Source: Corella eumyota
Taxonomy: Eukaryota > Chordata > Ascidiacea > Phlebobranchia > Corellidae
Direction of reading: 5' to 3'
Length of the DNA: 64,000 nt
NCBI GenBank assembly: GCA_963082875.1
Contig: OY720101.1
Span: 13,291,671 to 13,355,670, forward strand
The number at the start of each line of letters is the position of its first letter. Positions within the stretch are counted from its first letter, which is position 1. Under the pieces are notes generated by a model. The model did not search any database. It saw nothing but the letters and a program-made list of their open reading frames with translations, and was not told the origin of the DNA. The translations under genes and the position numbers were made by a program. Shown here piece after piece: positions 37,255-59,979 of this stretch.

Positions 37255-37345
37255 GGGGGGTATTTCACACAAAATAAGATCTATAGGGGGGTCATTTTAC
37301 AAGTTATAAAAGTCTAAAAGGGGGGGTATTTTACTATTTATAAGT
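37255..37345. repeat. G-run minisatellite, three units
   Basis: Three units of about 32-36 bp, each starting with six or seven G followed by TATTT or TCATTTTAC, occur in tandem. Only three G-runs are present, widely spaced, so a simple G-quadruplex is not expected. Confidence 0.5.
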
Positions 37346-37592
37346 TTTGCAAGCATGTCATGATAAAAAGTCATGTGTAAAAATTAAATAATACATAAAT
37401 GTTTTAAATAGTAATATTGAATTTATTATTTTTTCATAGAATTGTTGTACTATTTTTAATATTGTGTTACTACTGTGTACAAAAGTTAATTCATAATGTT
37501 TAAATTATGTTATTTTGTAACAGATTTAGGCCACATTTGTTGGCATGCAAAACCAAAACATCTAGAATCAAAACAAATTTTATGAATCCAAA

Positions 37593-50527
<12,935 letters not shown>

Positions 50528-52626
50528 TGTATAAAAAGTTAAGGTTATTATCATTATTACCCCCCTACTATTCTAATAGTACTATAAAACTAGTACTCTT
50601 TTTCAGAAGCCTTTTAAAAAATTTTGCTACTAATGGTCCCTTTAATAGGTGACTGGGACTAATAAATTAGTACTAATGAAATTTTATATGGAAACTACCA
50701 GATCAGAATTAAATTTGGAATGGTTCTTGCCTATTGGTGGGCTTATGAAAAATTCGGAAAAAAAAACAACCTTTTTAGCAGTGTTTTTTTACAAGGTTTT
50801 TTCTAAATAACTGAACACAGAAATTACCTTCTTTTTCAGTCTTAAGTGTTTTTCTAACTTCATTATTCAAGAATATTTTCACTTTGGAGGCTTCTAAAAA
50901 TTGGTGGAAAAAATCAATTTTTCGACTGAATTATATAAAAAAACTTAAAATATTTTTAAAAATTGGAAAAAAAAAACGCTTTTGGATCCTATTAATTTGC
51001 TTTCTGTATTTCAAGAAGCGACATCTTTACCAGTCTCTCTTTATTCTTGTTTTTTCGCTGTAAAACTTAAATAAGACGGCTGGCCCGCTTATTTTTGTAC
51101 AAAAATTGTTTTTAAGGATGAAAAGACGATTTCAAATTGTTTATATCTATTTTTCACAAAAATCTTTTAAAAAAATGTTTTGAAAACTGTTTAAAAATTT
51201 TTATTAAGGCTAAAACTGCAAATTGTCTTAAAAAAATATCTTTCTTAAAAAATATTTTAATATTTCTTTTTGAATTGCCACTGCCCAATAATATTACATT
51301 CGCACTTTAATTAATTTCTTCAATTTTAAGAGTTATATTTGTTTTTAAAAGTTATATATCTGGTTTATTTTTATTTAAATTCATTTAAAAATAAGCTAAA
51401 CAGTTTAAAAATTAATTTTTTTGTAGCGTTAAAATTTTTTTTGGACTTCAAAATTTTTTTTAATTTGGAAATTTTTTTTTTTATAAATCAAAAACTAAAC
51501 ATACACATTTTGTAACACAACTGGCTCTATATATATTGCAGTCAGTCAGCATTTTTAGTTCAATTCATTCTCAATTTTCTTGTACATTATTTCCTTGCTA
51601 GCCTGCCAGTTTATAAAAAGGGTAGGATAAAAATCTTACAAAAATTCTCCGTAATTTGAACCCTGTATATATACTGATCTTTTGCGTTATTTTCTCTACT
51701 ACAATTTAAAAATCCTAAAAAATGTTGCCTTCTTCTATTAATTGTTCGCTTTCATTATTATTATTACCCTTATTATATTATTATTATTTTGTTTTTTTTT
51801 GCATATTCTGTCGTTAAAATGCACATTGTATACATATGTATAGAAAATTTAATATCTATTTGTTTTGTTTTGGCCAAACCAATTGGTTACCTATTACTCT
51901 ATAATTCTGCTTGTTACAAAAAAATCTTTTAGGCACACTTCTACAAAAAAAAAGACAAAATAATTTTTTTTTATTTTCTATCTAAAAAAGTTCCCGAAAA
52001 TTTTCTGTGAAGTTTTTTCGCACTTAGGTTTTTCTGTTTCATTTCAAACATTTTGGTTCATTTTCTTTTCTCTTTTCCAGCTTTTTTGATACTGTTTTTG
52101 TTTAGTTTCAAACAATGAAATGATGTAGAATTACAAATGCGATTGTTTATTTCAACTAAAGGTTTTTAAAAACTAAACATCACCACATGAGGTCATAGGT
52201 TTGATACCTGCTGCTTATATGTTGTAGCACCCTTGTATTAGATGCTATAAGTAGTACAAACTTGAGTCAAAAACATTTTAGCAGCTTAATTATAGTGGAA
52301 TATACCAGGTTCATAATATCTAAATTTGAACTGGTTTGAGGTTACATATTTTACTTCAAAATAGGGTTGTGTAGTTAAACTCTTTACACTGCTTTTAAAA
52401 TCTATATAACAACTAATGAAAAAAAATTATGATTTTATTTTGCCTAATAACAAATGCAAGTTAGAATATTTTGTATTAAGCAGTGTTTGTAATAAATAAC
52501 TGCACCAAACCATATTTAAGACAAAAAATAAAAAACACAAATTTCAGCAAATAATTTTTTGGCATTTTCCAATAAAAAATTTACTCTATACATGACTGTG
52601 ATATCAATCTTTTCATGAAAATCAAA
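50528..52626. other. CIC 3' UTR and convergent spacer to GTF2H3
   Basis: AT-rich with no supported open frame. AATAAA at 50661-50666 is a proximal poly(A) candidate. A Pumilio-type TGTATATA (51664-51671) lies further down if the UTR is long. A partial SINE is at 52165-52330, and a 20-base word duplicated at 53161 sits at 52597-52616. CIC (+) and GTF2H3 (-) converge here. Confidence 0.5.
52165..52330 (+). repeat. partial SINE between CIC and GTF2H3
   Basis: Contains CATGAGGTCATAGGTTTGAT and a body resembling TGTTGTAGCACCCTTGTATT, as in the main SINE family, in plus orientation. The tail is not clear. Confidence 0.55.
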
Positions 52627-52632
52627 TTTATT
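52627..52632 (-). terminator. GTF2H3 poly(A) signal overlapping the stop codon
   Basis: On the minus strand the last codons ATG TTA AAA TAA create AATAAA across the stop codon (TAA at 52630-52628). If used, the 3' UTR would be only about 15-30 nt. Confidence 0.5.
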
Positions 52633-55064
52633 TTAACATTCCTTCTGTATATGGAGATGAGGATCTACTTTGCATCCCTTTTCGTTTTCTTCTCCCTTTT
52701 AAAGACATTGGCGGTGGTTTAAAAACAGTTTCACAGGTGGAGCAAATTGGACTATACTGACAAAATATGGAGAGACAAACTGAGCACACGAAACCAACAT
52801 CAACGAGGTTCCGATGGCAGAAACAAGCAGCTCTGTAATCCACACCAGCACTTTGACTGTTTTGTGATAGGACTAAGTTTTCTTTGCGCATTTCTGCATC
52901 AGTTAAAAAGGCAGTCTAAAAATATTAGCCAATATAAAAAACCGGCATCATTATGTAGTGGTCAGAACACTTATCCTAACTGCTCTTATGCTGTGGCGCC
53001 CTTAAGTAAGGTGCTTTAGCAGCTTATAGTTAGCGGGCATTTATAACTTATAATGTCCCAAACTGCCAAAGGTAACTCGAGACTAGGTCAGGTAAACTGA
53101 TGTTACTTTATGTTTAGGTCGAGAATTAATAAGTGTGAAAAAAAATGATCTATGCTTGGCTGTGATATCAATCTTTTCATAAAAAATTCAACTAAAAAAA
53201 AAATTTTATTGGCCCAAAAGTAATTGGGTAAAAAATTCTTCGAAATATTTTGAAAAGGATTGGTAATCTTACTAATAAATATTGAAGTAAGGACTCTTGG
53301 TTTGTGACCCTAAGATAAAGACCACCGGTCATGTCACATGCTTGTTGTAATAACCCAGAATCTTCACCCAGTACACAGGAATCAATTACCACTCCTTCTT
53401 TTTGGGCTGTCAATCAAAAAAAAAATCAAATTTATTGATGGTACAGCAGCTAATTTTTTATATTTATTTATCCTTGATATGAAAGGTCGACTTCACGACC
53501 AAAACATAGGGTAACATCCGTTACCCCGACCCAGTCTCGAGTTAGCCTGGCAGTTTGGGGTATTATTAAATATAATTGCCTGAAAGTTATGCTGCTGATT
53601 AAGGCAACTCGAGACTGGGTCGGAGTAACTTATGTTACTCTATGTTTAAGTCGCGCATTCGACTTTCCCACATCGAGGATAAAGATATATACAAAAAAAA
53701 AAAAAAAAGTGTTGGCTCAGCAGGACTTCATACCGTTTATAGCACCTTACTCAAAGGCACTAGAGCAAGAGAGCAGTGAGGATTGAACCCAGGACCTCAT
53801 GTAGTGAAAATAGTTTGTTTTTTTACATTTTTCTTTATAATAGTAATAGACAGAGTATTAAGACCTGCAAATATAACGTTCATGAAACTCATATACTGTG
53901 AAGTAGCATCATCGGCTGCTTTAACAATTAATATTCTTGGATGTAATTTCAACCGGGAAGTTAGTTCTCTTTTAACCCTGTTTATATCTATTTAAAGGAA
54001 GGCTTAAGTTAAGGAAAGAATTCTGTTTTAACTGCTAAATTTTTATATTTATTAGTTTTTAAGGTAGAAGTGCTGTCTTCTGTAACATAAAATAACAATT
54101 ATTATCCCAACCCAGGATTGAGTTTTCTTTTTATATTACCTAATATTTACCCTGCTAATTAGTTTTTAGCTTGGCAGGAGTTCATACCATTTAAAGCACT
54201 TTACTTAGGAGTGCTATGAGATGGAAGTAGTGGGGTTTGAACCCAGGACCTTTGGTAGTATAGACAAGTATTTTAACCACTACACCATGTCAAAAACAGA
54301 AAATAAAATCACTTTTGTTCTTTAAAATAATAAAAAGTTAACTAAAGGATACAGCACATGGCCATCGCCATCGACCCAGCAATCATAGAATCTTTTTTGA
54401 TATCTTTTTCATCGCAACCATTCCTCATCAAATCTTGAAAATCTGAAATAACTGAATTGTCCACTTTTGCAAAATGTTCATATCGACAATCTTGGTTTTT
54501 TTGTAAGTCGTGTTGGGTTGTTTTGGAAGAAGGGTAAAGAAAAACACTGTAAAATGTAAAAGAAGAGTACAATGTATATAGAGTATGCATTATAAAGATA
54601 ATGAGTAACATTAGTTATCCCGACCCAATCTTGAGTTGCCTTTGGCAGTTTTAGATGTTATAGATATAAAAGTCGGTTTTGATTCAGCAGAAGTACGTAT
54701 CAAATTTAGCGCCTTACTTTAGAGTGCTACAGCATAAAAGCAGTGGGTATCAAACACAAGACCCCATGTAGTAAAGTCAATATTCTGACCACTACACCAT
54801 ATATTAAACTAAAGGTTAAATGCCAGAGCACGCATTTTAACCTTGTTTTTCTGAAATATAAACAATATTTAACCTTTTTGTAGAGTGACTTGCTAACATT
54901 GCCAGATTATTATCATGGCGTAGCATTAAATATGAATTTACGAAGACCAGAAGACTGTCTAAACATCGCGTGATCTGGCCTTGCCCTTGTAAACCTTTTA
55001 ATCCCCACCAAACTGGGTTTACATCGAATATTACGACAAGAAGTTGTCTATCTTCTGCTTCCAT
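52628..55064 (-). CDS. GTF2H3: General transcription factor TFIIH subunit p34 (GTF2H3/Tfb4)
   Basis: Five exons in phase: 55064-54874, 54546-54353, 53987-53865, 53406-53273 and 52915-52628 (930 nt, 309 residues; human 308). The start [14 protein letters not shown] is the p34 von Willebrand-A-like fold. Also visible are [49 protein letters not shown] and SLLQYLL, each matching the family. The last exon gives [20 protein letters not shown] and then SVCLSIFC and CSTC, a C4-type zinc module (about 230-268), followed by a basic tail (GRRKRKG). In TFIIH core p34 pairs with p44 through this module and serves transcription initiation and nucleotide excision repair. The exon 2/3 intron has U12-type signals, and all four introns carry SINEs. 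The first exon must end at 54874; the longer read-through frame loses homology. Confidence 0.95.
52925..53130 (+). repeat. SINE in GTF2H3 intron 4
   Basis: Head TTATGTAGTGGTCAGAACAC, body GCTCTTATGCTGTGGCGCCC and tail AACTGCCAAAGGTAACTCGA, in plus orientation relative to the window. The B-box region appears deleted. Confidence 0.7.
53460..53815 (-). repeat. nested SINEs in GTF2H3 intron 3
   Basis: A minus-oriented full SINE (tail at 53465-53600; head with GATTGAACCCAGGACCTCAT near 53781-53800) is interrupted between CTGCTGATTAA and GTGTTGGCTCAGCAGG. The interruption (about 53603-53708) is a plus-oriented, 5'-truncated tail copy ending in AAAGATATATAC and about 17 A. The uninterrupted junction is seen in the copy near 58065-58085. 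Confidence 0.8.
53988..54352 (-). other. U12-type (minor spliceosome) GT-AG intron of GTF2H3
   Basis: Reading the minus strand, the exon ends TGCT and the intron starts GTATCCTTT (54352-54344), an exact U12 donor. The exact U12 branch-site sequence TTCCTTAAC lies at 54016-54008, about 20 bases before the AG acceptor (53989-53988). Both elements match the minor-class consensus at every position, and the flanking exons join in frame. Confidence 0.85.
54060..54295 (-). repeat. SINE in GTF2H3 intron 2
   Basis: Tail words on the left (TAACAATTATTATCCCAACC), then GGCAGGAGTTCATACCATTT, GGGTTTGAACCCAGGACC and the A-box complement AACCACTACACCATG on the right. Minus orientation, almost complete. Confidence 0.75.
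54600..54815 (-). repeat. SINE in GTF2H3 intron 1
   Basis: Tail AGTAACATTAGTTATCCCGA, GACCCAATCTTGAGTTGCC, body ATTCAGCAGAAGTACGTATC and head complement ACCACTACACCATA. Minus orientation. Confidence 0.75.
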
Positions 55065-55325
55065 TTTTTAGTTAAGTAGAATTAAAGTTATTTCTGGGTT
55101 TATATTCACTTTGTTGTGATACCACGTTGTCTATTTGCGATCCGTAATAGGGAAAACACCTAAATTTAATCGCGCGTTTTTTTATACGCGAGATGGCGCA
55201 AGAGGTCGCCTAAAATTCTATATTTAAAAACTAAAGAATACCAGTTATTAAAAAAACTTAAAAAGTTAACGTTTTTTGTATTTGAACTGAATAAAAACGT
55301 TTTAAAGGGCTGAATTTTAATCAAA
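55065..55325 (-). promoter_or_regulatory. short spacer between tandem minus-strand genes
   Basis: 261 bases separate the glycosyltransferase stop (upstream) from the GTF2H3 start. The spacer has a CGCG-rich patch near 55170-55200, with the near-inverted CGCGT/ACGCG and GAGATGGCGCAA (YY1-like). This may be the GTF2H3 core promoter. No poly(A) signal for the upstream gene is evident on the minus strand, so shared transcription cannot be excluded. Confidence 0.35.
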
Positions 55326-56931
55326 TCACGTTGGGTTAAATTGCTGATTTGGAATAACTGTCTTATTTGTTTCTGGCGGGAATTGTTTAATTTTAAAAGT
55401 CGGTCGCCTATCAAAAATCCAATCTCCTTCTAGAAAAACCAAATCTTCGAAACCGAACAATGCAACCCTGGCAGCTGCACCATAAGTACAGTCAGCTTTA
55501 CGTAAAAACCATTCGTTATATTCCCAAATATAAGGGCTTAGTTGCCCCGTGTCTATAGCATAACGCAGGGGTTTAGAGTTGGGATGTAGATGTAAACAGT
55601 AGTTGTCTGAGATATCCATATGACTTGTCGTCGTTGCTAGGTTACCACCGTCTTCCTCGATATAGTGATGCGGTCTATTAATCGTGGTTTCTTCTATATG
55701 AACTGAAAACTTTACAAACAAACAAAATTGTTACATAAATTACAATAAATTGACAGCTTTGGTGTAGTGGTTGAAACACTTGGGTTTACTACATCAGGTC
55801 CTTAGTTTGATTCCCAATGCTTCCATGCTGTAGTACAGTTTTTATTACTATTAAAAAAAAGATATTAAATATAAGGTGTTTATAACCTCGTTTTGATAAT
55901 AAAATGCTCTTAAAAATCCGGTAGTGAATTGTCGAAAATATCTGTTTTGGAAATTGGTCGGATACTCTTTTCGGAATGCAATCAGAAATTTGTTTCTAGG
56001 CTCGGTTAATACAATTCCTAAATTAAAATTGCCTGGGACAGACCTAGAAAATGATTAATAATCTTTAAATTTATATTATAGCCAATAGTTTTTCTATTTT
56101 ACATTAATTAATCCATTAAATAACTTTGTCAAATTAAAAAGGTAAACTTCACCTTCCTAATGTGATTGGGTATTTTCTTAGTGGGTCGAACGTCTTAAGG
56201 ACAATAACATCCAAATCTAAATATATTCCCCCATTTTTAATAAGAATTTCAATCCGTGCTAGATCGGTTCTTGCCATCGTATCTTCAACCTTGAAAATTA
56301 AGTAAGCTATGTAAAAATAGATGTTTTAGAATAATCTAATTTTAAAACATTTTTGGGTTATAACTTTAATGGATAACTGGCTTACATAAACTCCTAGTAC
56401 CATATTGGGCTCTTTAGTTTTCTTTAATTCGATACAGTTTATTTCATTCATCGCTCTTTCCCATAAAGGGCCTGATAACAAAGGCATATTAATAAATATA
56501 GCAAGGTTTAGTTAATGCTATGCCTTACCTAAAGGCAGCTCTGCGCTGTAGTATAAAATGATTTTTTCGGGGTGTTGCACACTTGCTATTGATCTAATAG
56601 CAAGATAATTATAAAATTTAAAAGTCATATTTCCAAACCAAATTAAATGTACGATGTTCGGTACTTTATACATAATTCCACTTTTGTCTTTAATGTTAAA
56701 TGTAAAACCACATTTTGTACTGGAAAAGGGCAACAATTTACAAATTGTGTAATTGTGCACAGGACTCTTACTACAGTTTGGTGCTGCTAGATCACTTATT
56801 TCTTCTGTATTTTCTTCGTAAAGTTTGTAACTGAAAAAGCTTGGCAATTTTTTAATTTCTGTTTTAGCTAATATAATGTACATTACAATAGTGCAGAATA
56901 GAATGCAGCCAAATGCCTTTACTTTATACAT
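55326..56931 (-). CDS. GT32-type Golgi glycosyltransferase (DXD motif; A4GALT/A4GNT-like)
   Basis: Five exons in phase: 56931-56529, 56471-56386, 56289-56153, 56043-55887 and 55709-55326 (1167 nt, 388 residues). It starts MYKVKAFGCILFCTIVMYII, a type II signal anchor, followed by a stem. PNIVHLIWFGN (about 91-101) and ARTDLARIEILIKNGGIYLD then LD (DLD at 188-190) are the hallmarks of the 'glycosyltransferase sugar-binding region containing DXD' family; the DXD binds the metal and nucleotide sugar. The C-terminal exon has GNLATTTSH and YGAAARVALFGFEDLVFLEG. By family it should transfer a Gal or GlcNAc to a glycan or glycolipid in the Golgi; donor and acceptor are unknown. The 55710-55711 acceptor (TAAAG) is weak. 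A better-looking TTTTCAG seven bases later would break the frame. It is divergent from the RRM gene at 57333. Confidence 0.75.
55750..55845 (+). repeat. SINE head in the last intron of the glycosyltransferase gene
   Basis: A-box-like TTGGTGTAGTGGTTGAAACA and B-box-like TAGTTTGATTCCCAATGC, then TTCCATGCTGTAG, match the heads of the other SINEs. It is plus-oriented and 3' truncated. Confidence 0.65.
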
Positions 56932-57332
56932 ATTTATCTCATATAAATTCAAATCTGTGATAACCGGAACCTAGTAGTATAAAATATAAAATACAACTAT
57001 TAACGGAAATTATAAACAAAAATTTGTGTTTGTTGTTATTTTAGCCTTCAAGTATTGTAGTTGTAGCTAAATTTGGTTTCAATGCTAAGTTTTTTACTAT
57101 TTTAAATTAAAATATATTTTTTTATAGTAATTTATACAACAAGGCCTTTATTTTTGAACTTACACTCTTTTTATGACATGGTTGTCATTTCGGACACATT
57201 TAAGTAACATTCTTGATTTTGTTATTCTTTTACAAAAAGCACGTGCGCGTTTTGAAATGTTATCTATGCATTAAATATTAGGTTTTTATTGCTTTTTTCA
57301 ATTTACTGTGTACTGCTTAAGTGATATTTAAT
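56932..57332. promoter_or_regulatory. shared divergent promoter region
   Basis: About 400 bases separate the start codons of the glycosyltransferase (-) and the RRM gene (+), so their promoters lie head to head. The only CG-bearing patch is AAGCACGTGCGCGTTTTG near 57237-57255, close to the RRM gene; no TATA box is clear. Confidence 0.4.
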
Positions 57333-58929
57333 ATGGCCAGTGTAATTCGGCGAGGCTTAGATTTCTGTATGGTCAAAAAATTGCCTACCGTACTTTTCTC
57401 GTATCAAAATAGCAGACGATTATTTTCAACTAGACCTAATACGATAGAAATACCCGCAGAGCTTAAAAATGAAAAAAAAATGCTGCTATTCTTTAGAGAA
57501 TGTGCTTTAAAACACCCTGAATCTACAATTGTTGCTTATCCTGTACAATGGTATGCGGATAAAAATGATATACAAGATGCATTTTTAGAATATGGTGATA
57601 TTTTAGATATTCAATACCCCTTTGTAAGTTTTGTTTTATATTATTTTCTTGTTTTTATTTTTTTTAATACAAAAAAGGTAAACTTTTGAGCTCAGAAAAA
57701 AAGTGGCAGTAACAATGATTGCACCTGCCCATTTTTTAGTTAATATTATCAGTTTTTATTGTTTTATTTATTCTAATTGCTTTATAAATATTCCGCAAAT
57801 TGGTTTTGGCTCAGCAGGAGTTCATACCAATTTTAGCACCTTACCCAAGAGTGTTTTAGCATAGAAGCAATGAAAATTTAACCTAAAATTTTGCATAGTA
57901 ATGCACTATGGCTTTTTTTGTATATATATATTTTTATCCTCGATGTGGGAAAGTCGAATGTGCGACTTAAAAATAGAATAACAACTGTTACTCCGACCCA
58001 GTCTCGAGTTGCCTTTAGCAGTTTGGGATGTTATAGATTATAATTGCCCAATAATTATACTGCTGATTAAGTGCTGGCTCAGCAGGAGTTCATACCATTT
58101 ATAGCGCCCTACTCAAGGGCGCTACAGCATGAGATCAGTGGGGATTGAACCCACGACCCCATGTGTGATGTAACAGGTCTTCTTTCCACTACACCACGCT
58201 GCCGGTGAAAACTTAAACATATTTATTTAACTTCAAACTATAAGACAACCAAACCGACGGTAACATATTAATGTTTTAATGAAATCCTAATATATATTTT
58301 AATTGCAGAACCAGAATGGATTCCCAAAAGGAATTGCAAAAATAATGTTTAAAGATAAGGACGCTTTAGCAAAGTTAAAGACCAAACTTCAAAATAGTGA
58401 TCCAATATATATTGCTGGGGATCAGGTATAAATATTATTTTGTGTATAAAAACACAACTAAGTAAGGAAACATTTAAACCCTCAAATCTTGGGATTCCTT
58501 TGCTACTTTTTTAATATATTTACCCGATAGTGTTATCTACATAATCAGAAACTTTGTTTTAAAAAAATGTGGTTTATTTTTGTCCTTGACACCCGGTTAT
58601 TAAACATGAACAATATATTTTTTTACAGGTCGATCATGTGTATGCTTCAAATTTTTCTTATGAAATTTGTACTGGTAATTAAGATTTTGTAATTTTTATG
58701 TAGTGCCTTATATAAAATGTTTATAAAATTTCTTTGTTTTTGATTATATTTTGAGCCATCCTAAGGTTAAGAGAAAACACTGTTTAAAAAAACGTTACTT
58801 TTTCTCTACCGCTAGAATGTGCTGTTAAGCGCCTATTAAGTGATTTGTAGTCGGATTAATTTACATAAAAGTCCAATTTCTAAAACCGTTTTGTATTTTT
58901 CAGGTTTACAGTTGTGCGAATCTTATTAA
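57333..58929 (+). CDS. Small mitochondrial RRM-type RNA-binding protein
   Basis: Exons 57333-57623, 58309-58425 and 58629 onward. The first codons (MASVIRRGLDFCMVKKLP, then SRRLFSTRP) form a basic, acid-free presequence typical of mitochondrial import. After it comes one degenerate RRM-like fold: STIVAYPVQWYADKNDIQDA (strand 1/helix 1), LEYGDILDIQYPF (strand 2), then NGFPKGIAKIMF at the RNP1 position and VDHVYASNF at the last strand. The 3' end has two options. Without a further splice the frame stops at 58680-58682 (153 residues). If GTAATT at 58675 is used as donor and the CAG at 58901-58903 as acceptor, the protein ends GLQLCESY with a stop at 58927-58929 (159 residues). A poly(A) signal at 58981-58986 serves both. 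I cannot assign an orthologue. Confidence 0.65.
57775..57910 (-). repeat. SINE fragment in the RRM-gene intron
   Basis: GGCTCAGCAGGAGTTCATAC followed by a diverged body and head (GTAATGCACTATGG). Minus orientation; the tail is missing. Confidence 0.65.
57935..58205 (-). repeat. near-complete reference copy of the window's SINE family
   Basis: Read on the minus strand from 58205: an A-box-like GTGGTGTAGTGG, a B box GGGTTCAATCCCC, a stem pair GTAGCGCCCTTGAG/TAGGGCGCTA, GGTATGAACTCCTGCTGAGC, then the tail GGCAACTCGAGACTGGGTCG and CCCACATCGAGGATAAAAAT, ending in a TA/A-rich run at 57945. tRNA-derived head plus A-rich end is classic SINE architecture. All other copies can be aligned to it. Confidence 0.85.
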
Positions 58930-58980
58930 AAAACGTTTTGTATGCTTGTTTGAAGACTTCAATTTCAGTATTTGGTACCA

Positions 58981-58986
58981 AATAAA
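58981..58986 (+). terminator. poly(A) signal of the RRM gene
   Basis: AATAAATAAAA about 52 bases after the distal stop codon. Confidence 0.6.
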
Positions 58987-58989
58987 TAA

Positions 58990-59439
58990 AAAAAAAATAA
59001 TCGCAAAAGTCGTTTTTTACTTAATACTAGTTTTATCATGATGACTTTTTGTTGCATTTCGACGCTTCTAACACGGTATTTGAACACTACCAAAGGTGTA
59101 AAGCTTCTTACAAATAAATTGTCGTTGCATATTTATTTACATGAAAATACAATACAAGATTCGCAACAAATAAAAATTGTCAAGTTTATGTTTTCGGGTA
59201 TCGCAAAAAAGAGAATTATTATCACAAAATTGAAAGCATAAAGGGTGCAGTTTATTTGGGTTAATTTACAAGAAGTGTCAAGGGTTTAAGCAAGTTCTTT
59301 AATGTAGAATTGTTTATTACAGTAATTAATCGATATAAACGGTGTTAAAATTAAAATCATGGCAAAAACAGCTGCATGAAAGGAATCTTTCTAAACGCAA
59401 CCTGATAAAAAAGAAAAAGGCGCAAAGTCTGACGCCTCC
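58990..59439. other. AT-rich spacer downstream of the RRM gene
   Basis: No supported gene. A 67-codon open frame at 59038-59241 lacks any family motif or splice context. Confidence 0.5.
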
Positions 59440-59570
59440 CACTCCATTTTCTCCCCTTTCTCTTTCTTTCTCCTAGCGCGCCGCTCGAGCAAAGTGCGCA
59501 TGCGCGTGCTTCTCTCTACATAAATCATTCGAGTGACGACATTGTCCGAGAACAGTTCGAAGTTGTCGAC
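59440..59570. promoter_or_regulatory. promoter-like island with palindromic NRF1 site
   Basis: A CT-rich tract (TTTCTCCCCTTTCTCTTTCT) leads to CTAGCGCGCCGCTCGAG and then GCGCATGCGC (59496-59505), the consensus NRF1 half-site pair. Such sites mark core promoters of housekeeping genes in metazoans. No coding exon starts directly beside it, so it may drive a non-coding first exon. Confidence 0.5.
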
Positions 59571-59979
59571 CCGTTTACTTTTGCTGTGTTTTATATTTCA
59601 CAAGTTTTAAAATGTATCTAGCAAGTTATTATTATCTAAAACACAAACTCCTCATAAGTACTGTAGGCAGAGGTTTGTGCTATATCATCACTTTTTTGTA
59701 AAATTGTAATATTAACTTTAGAATGGACTTAATGTTAATGATGCTTTAAACAAAGAAAATACATAAATTGTGTTTCGAAACGAAGTCGCAACGAAGCGGT
59801 AGATTATAGATTTTAAACTTAAATTTACTGCGTTAAATTGGCATAAAATGTTTATTAAACTTACGTTTAAGATACTTAAAAGCATTGTTAAGCTAGTGCG
59901 ATGTTTTGTTGTACAAATTAGATAATAAAAAGTGTAATTTCGGCGCGTTTGTTTCGTCTTGCTTGAAGCGGCCTTGTAG

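Noticed and set aside
37255-37345. G-runs as a possible G-quadruplex
   Set aside because: Only three runs, spaced by about 30 bases, so a stable intramolecular quadruplex is unlikely; it is listed as a minisatellite.
54837-54873. Longer first exon of GTF2H3 ending [12 protein letters not shown]
   Set aside because: The earlier donor at 54873 restores the conserved SHS-x-FLYPS sequence and the correct phase; the longer version does not join in frame.
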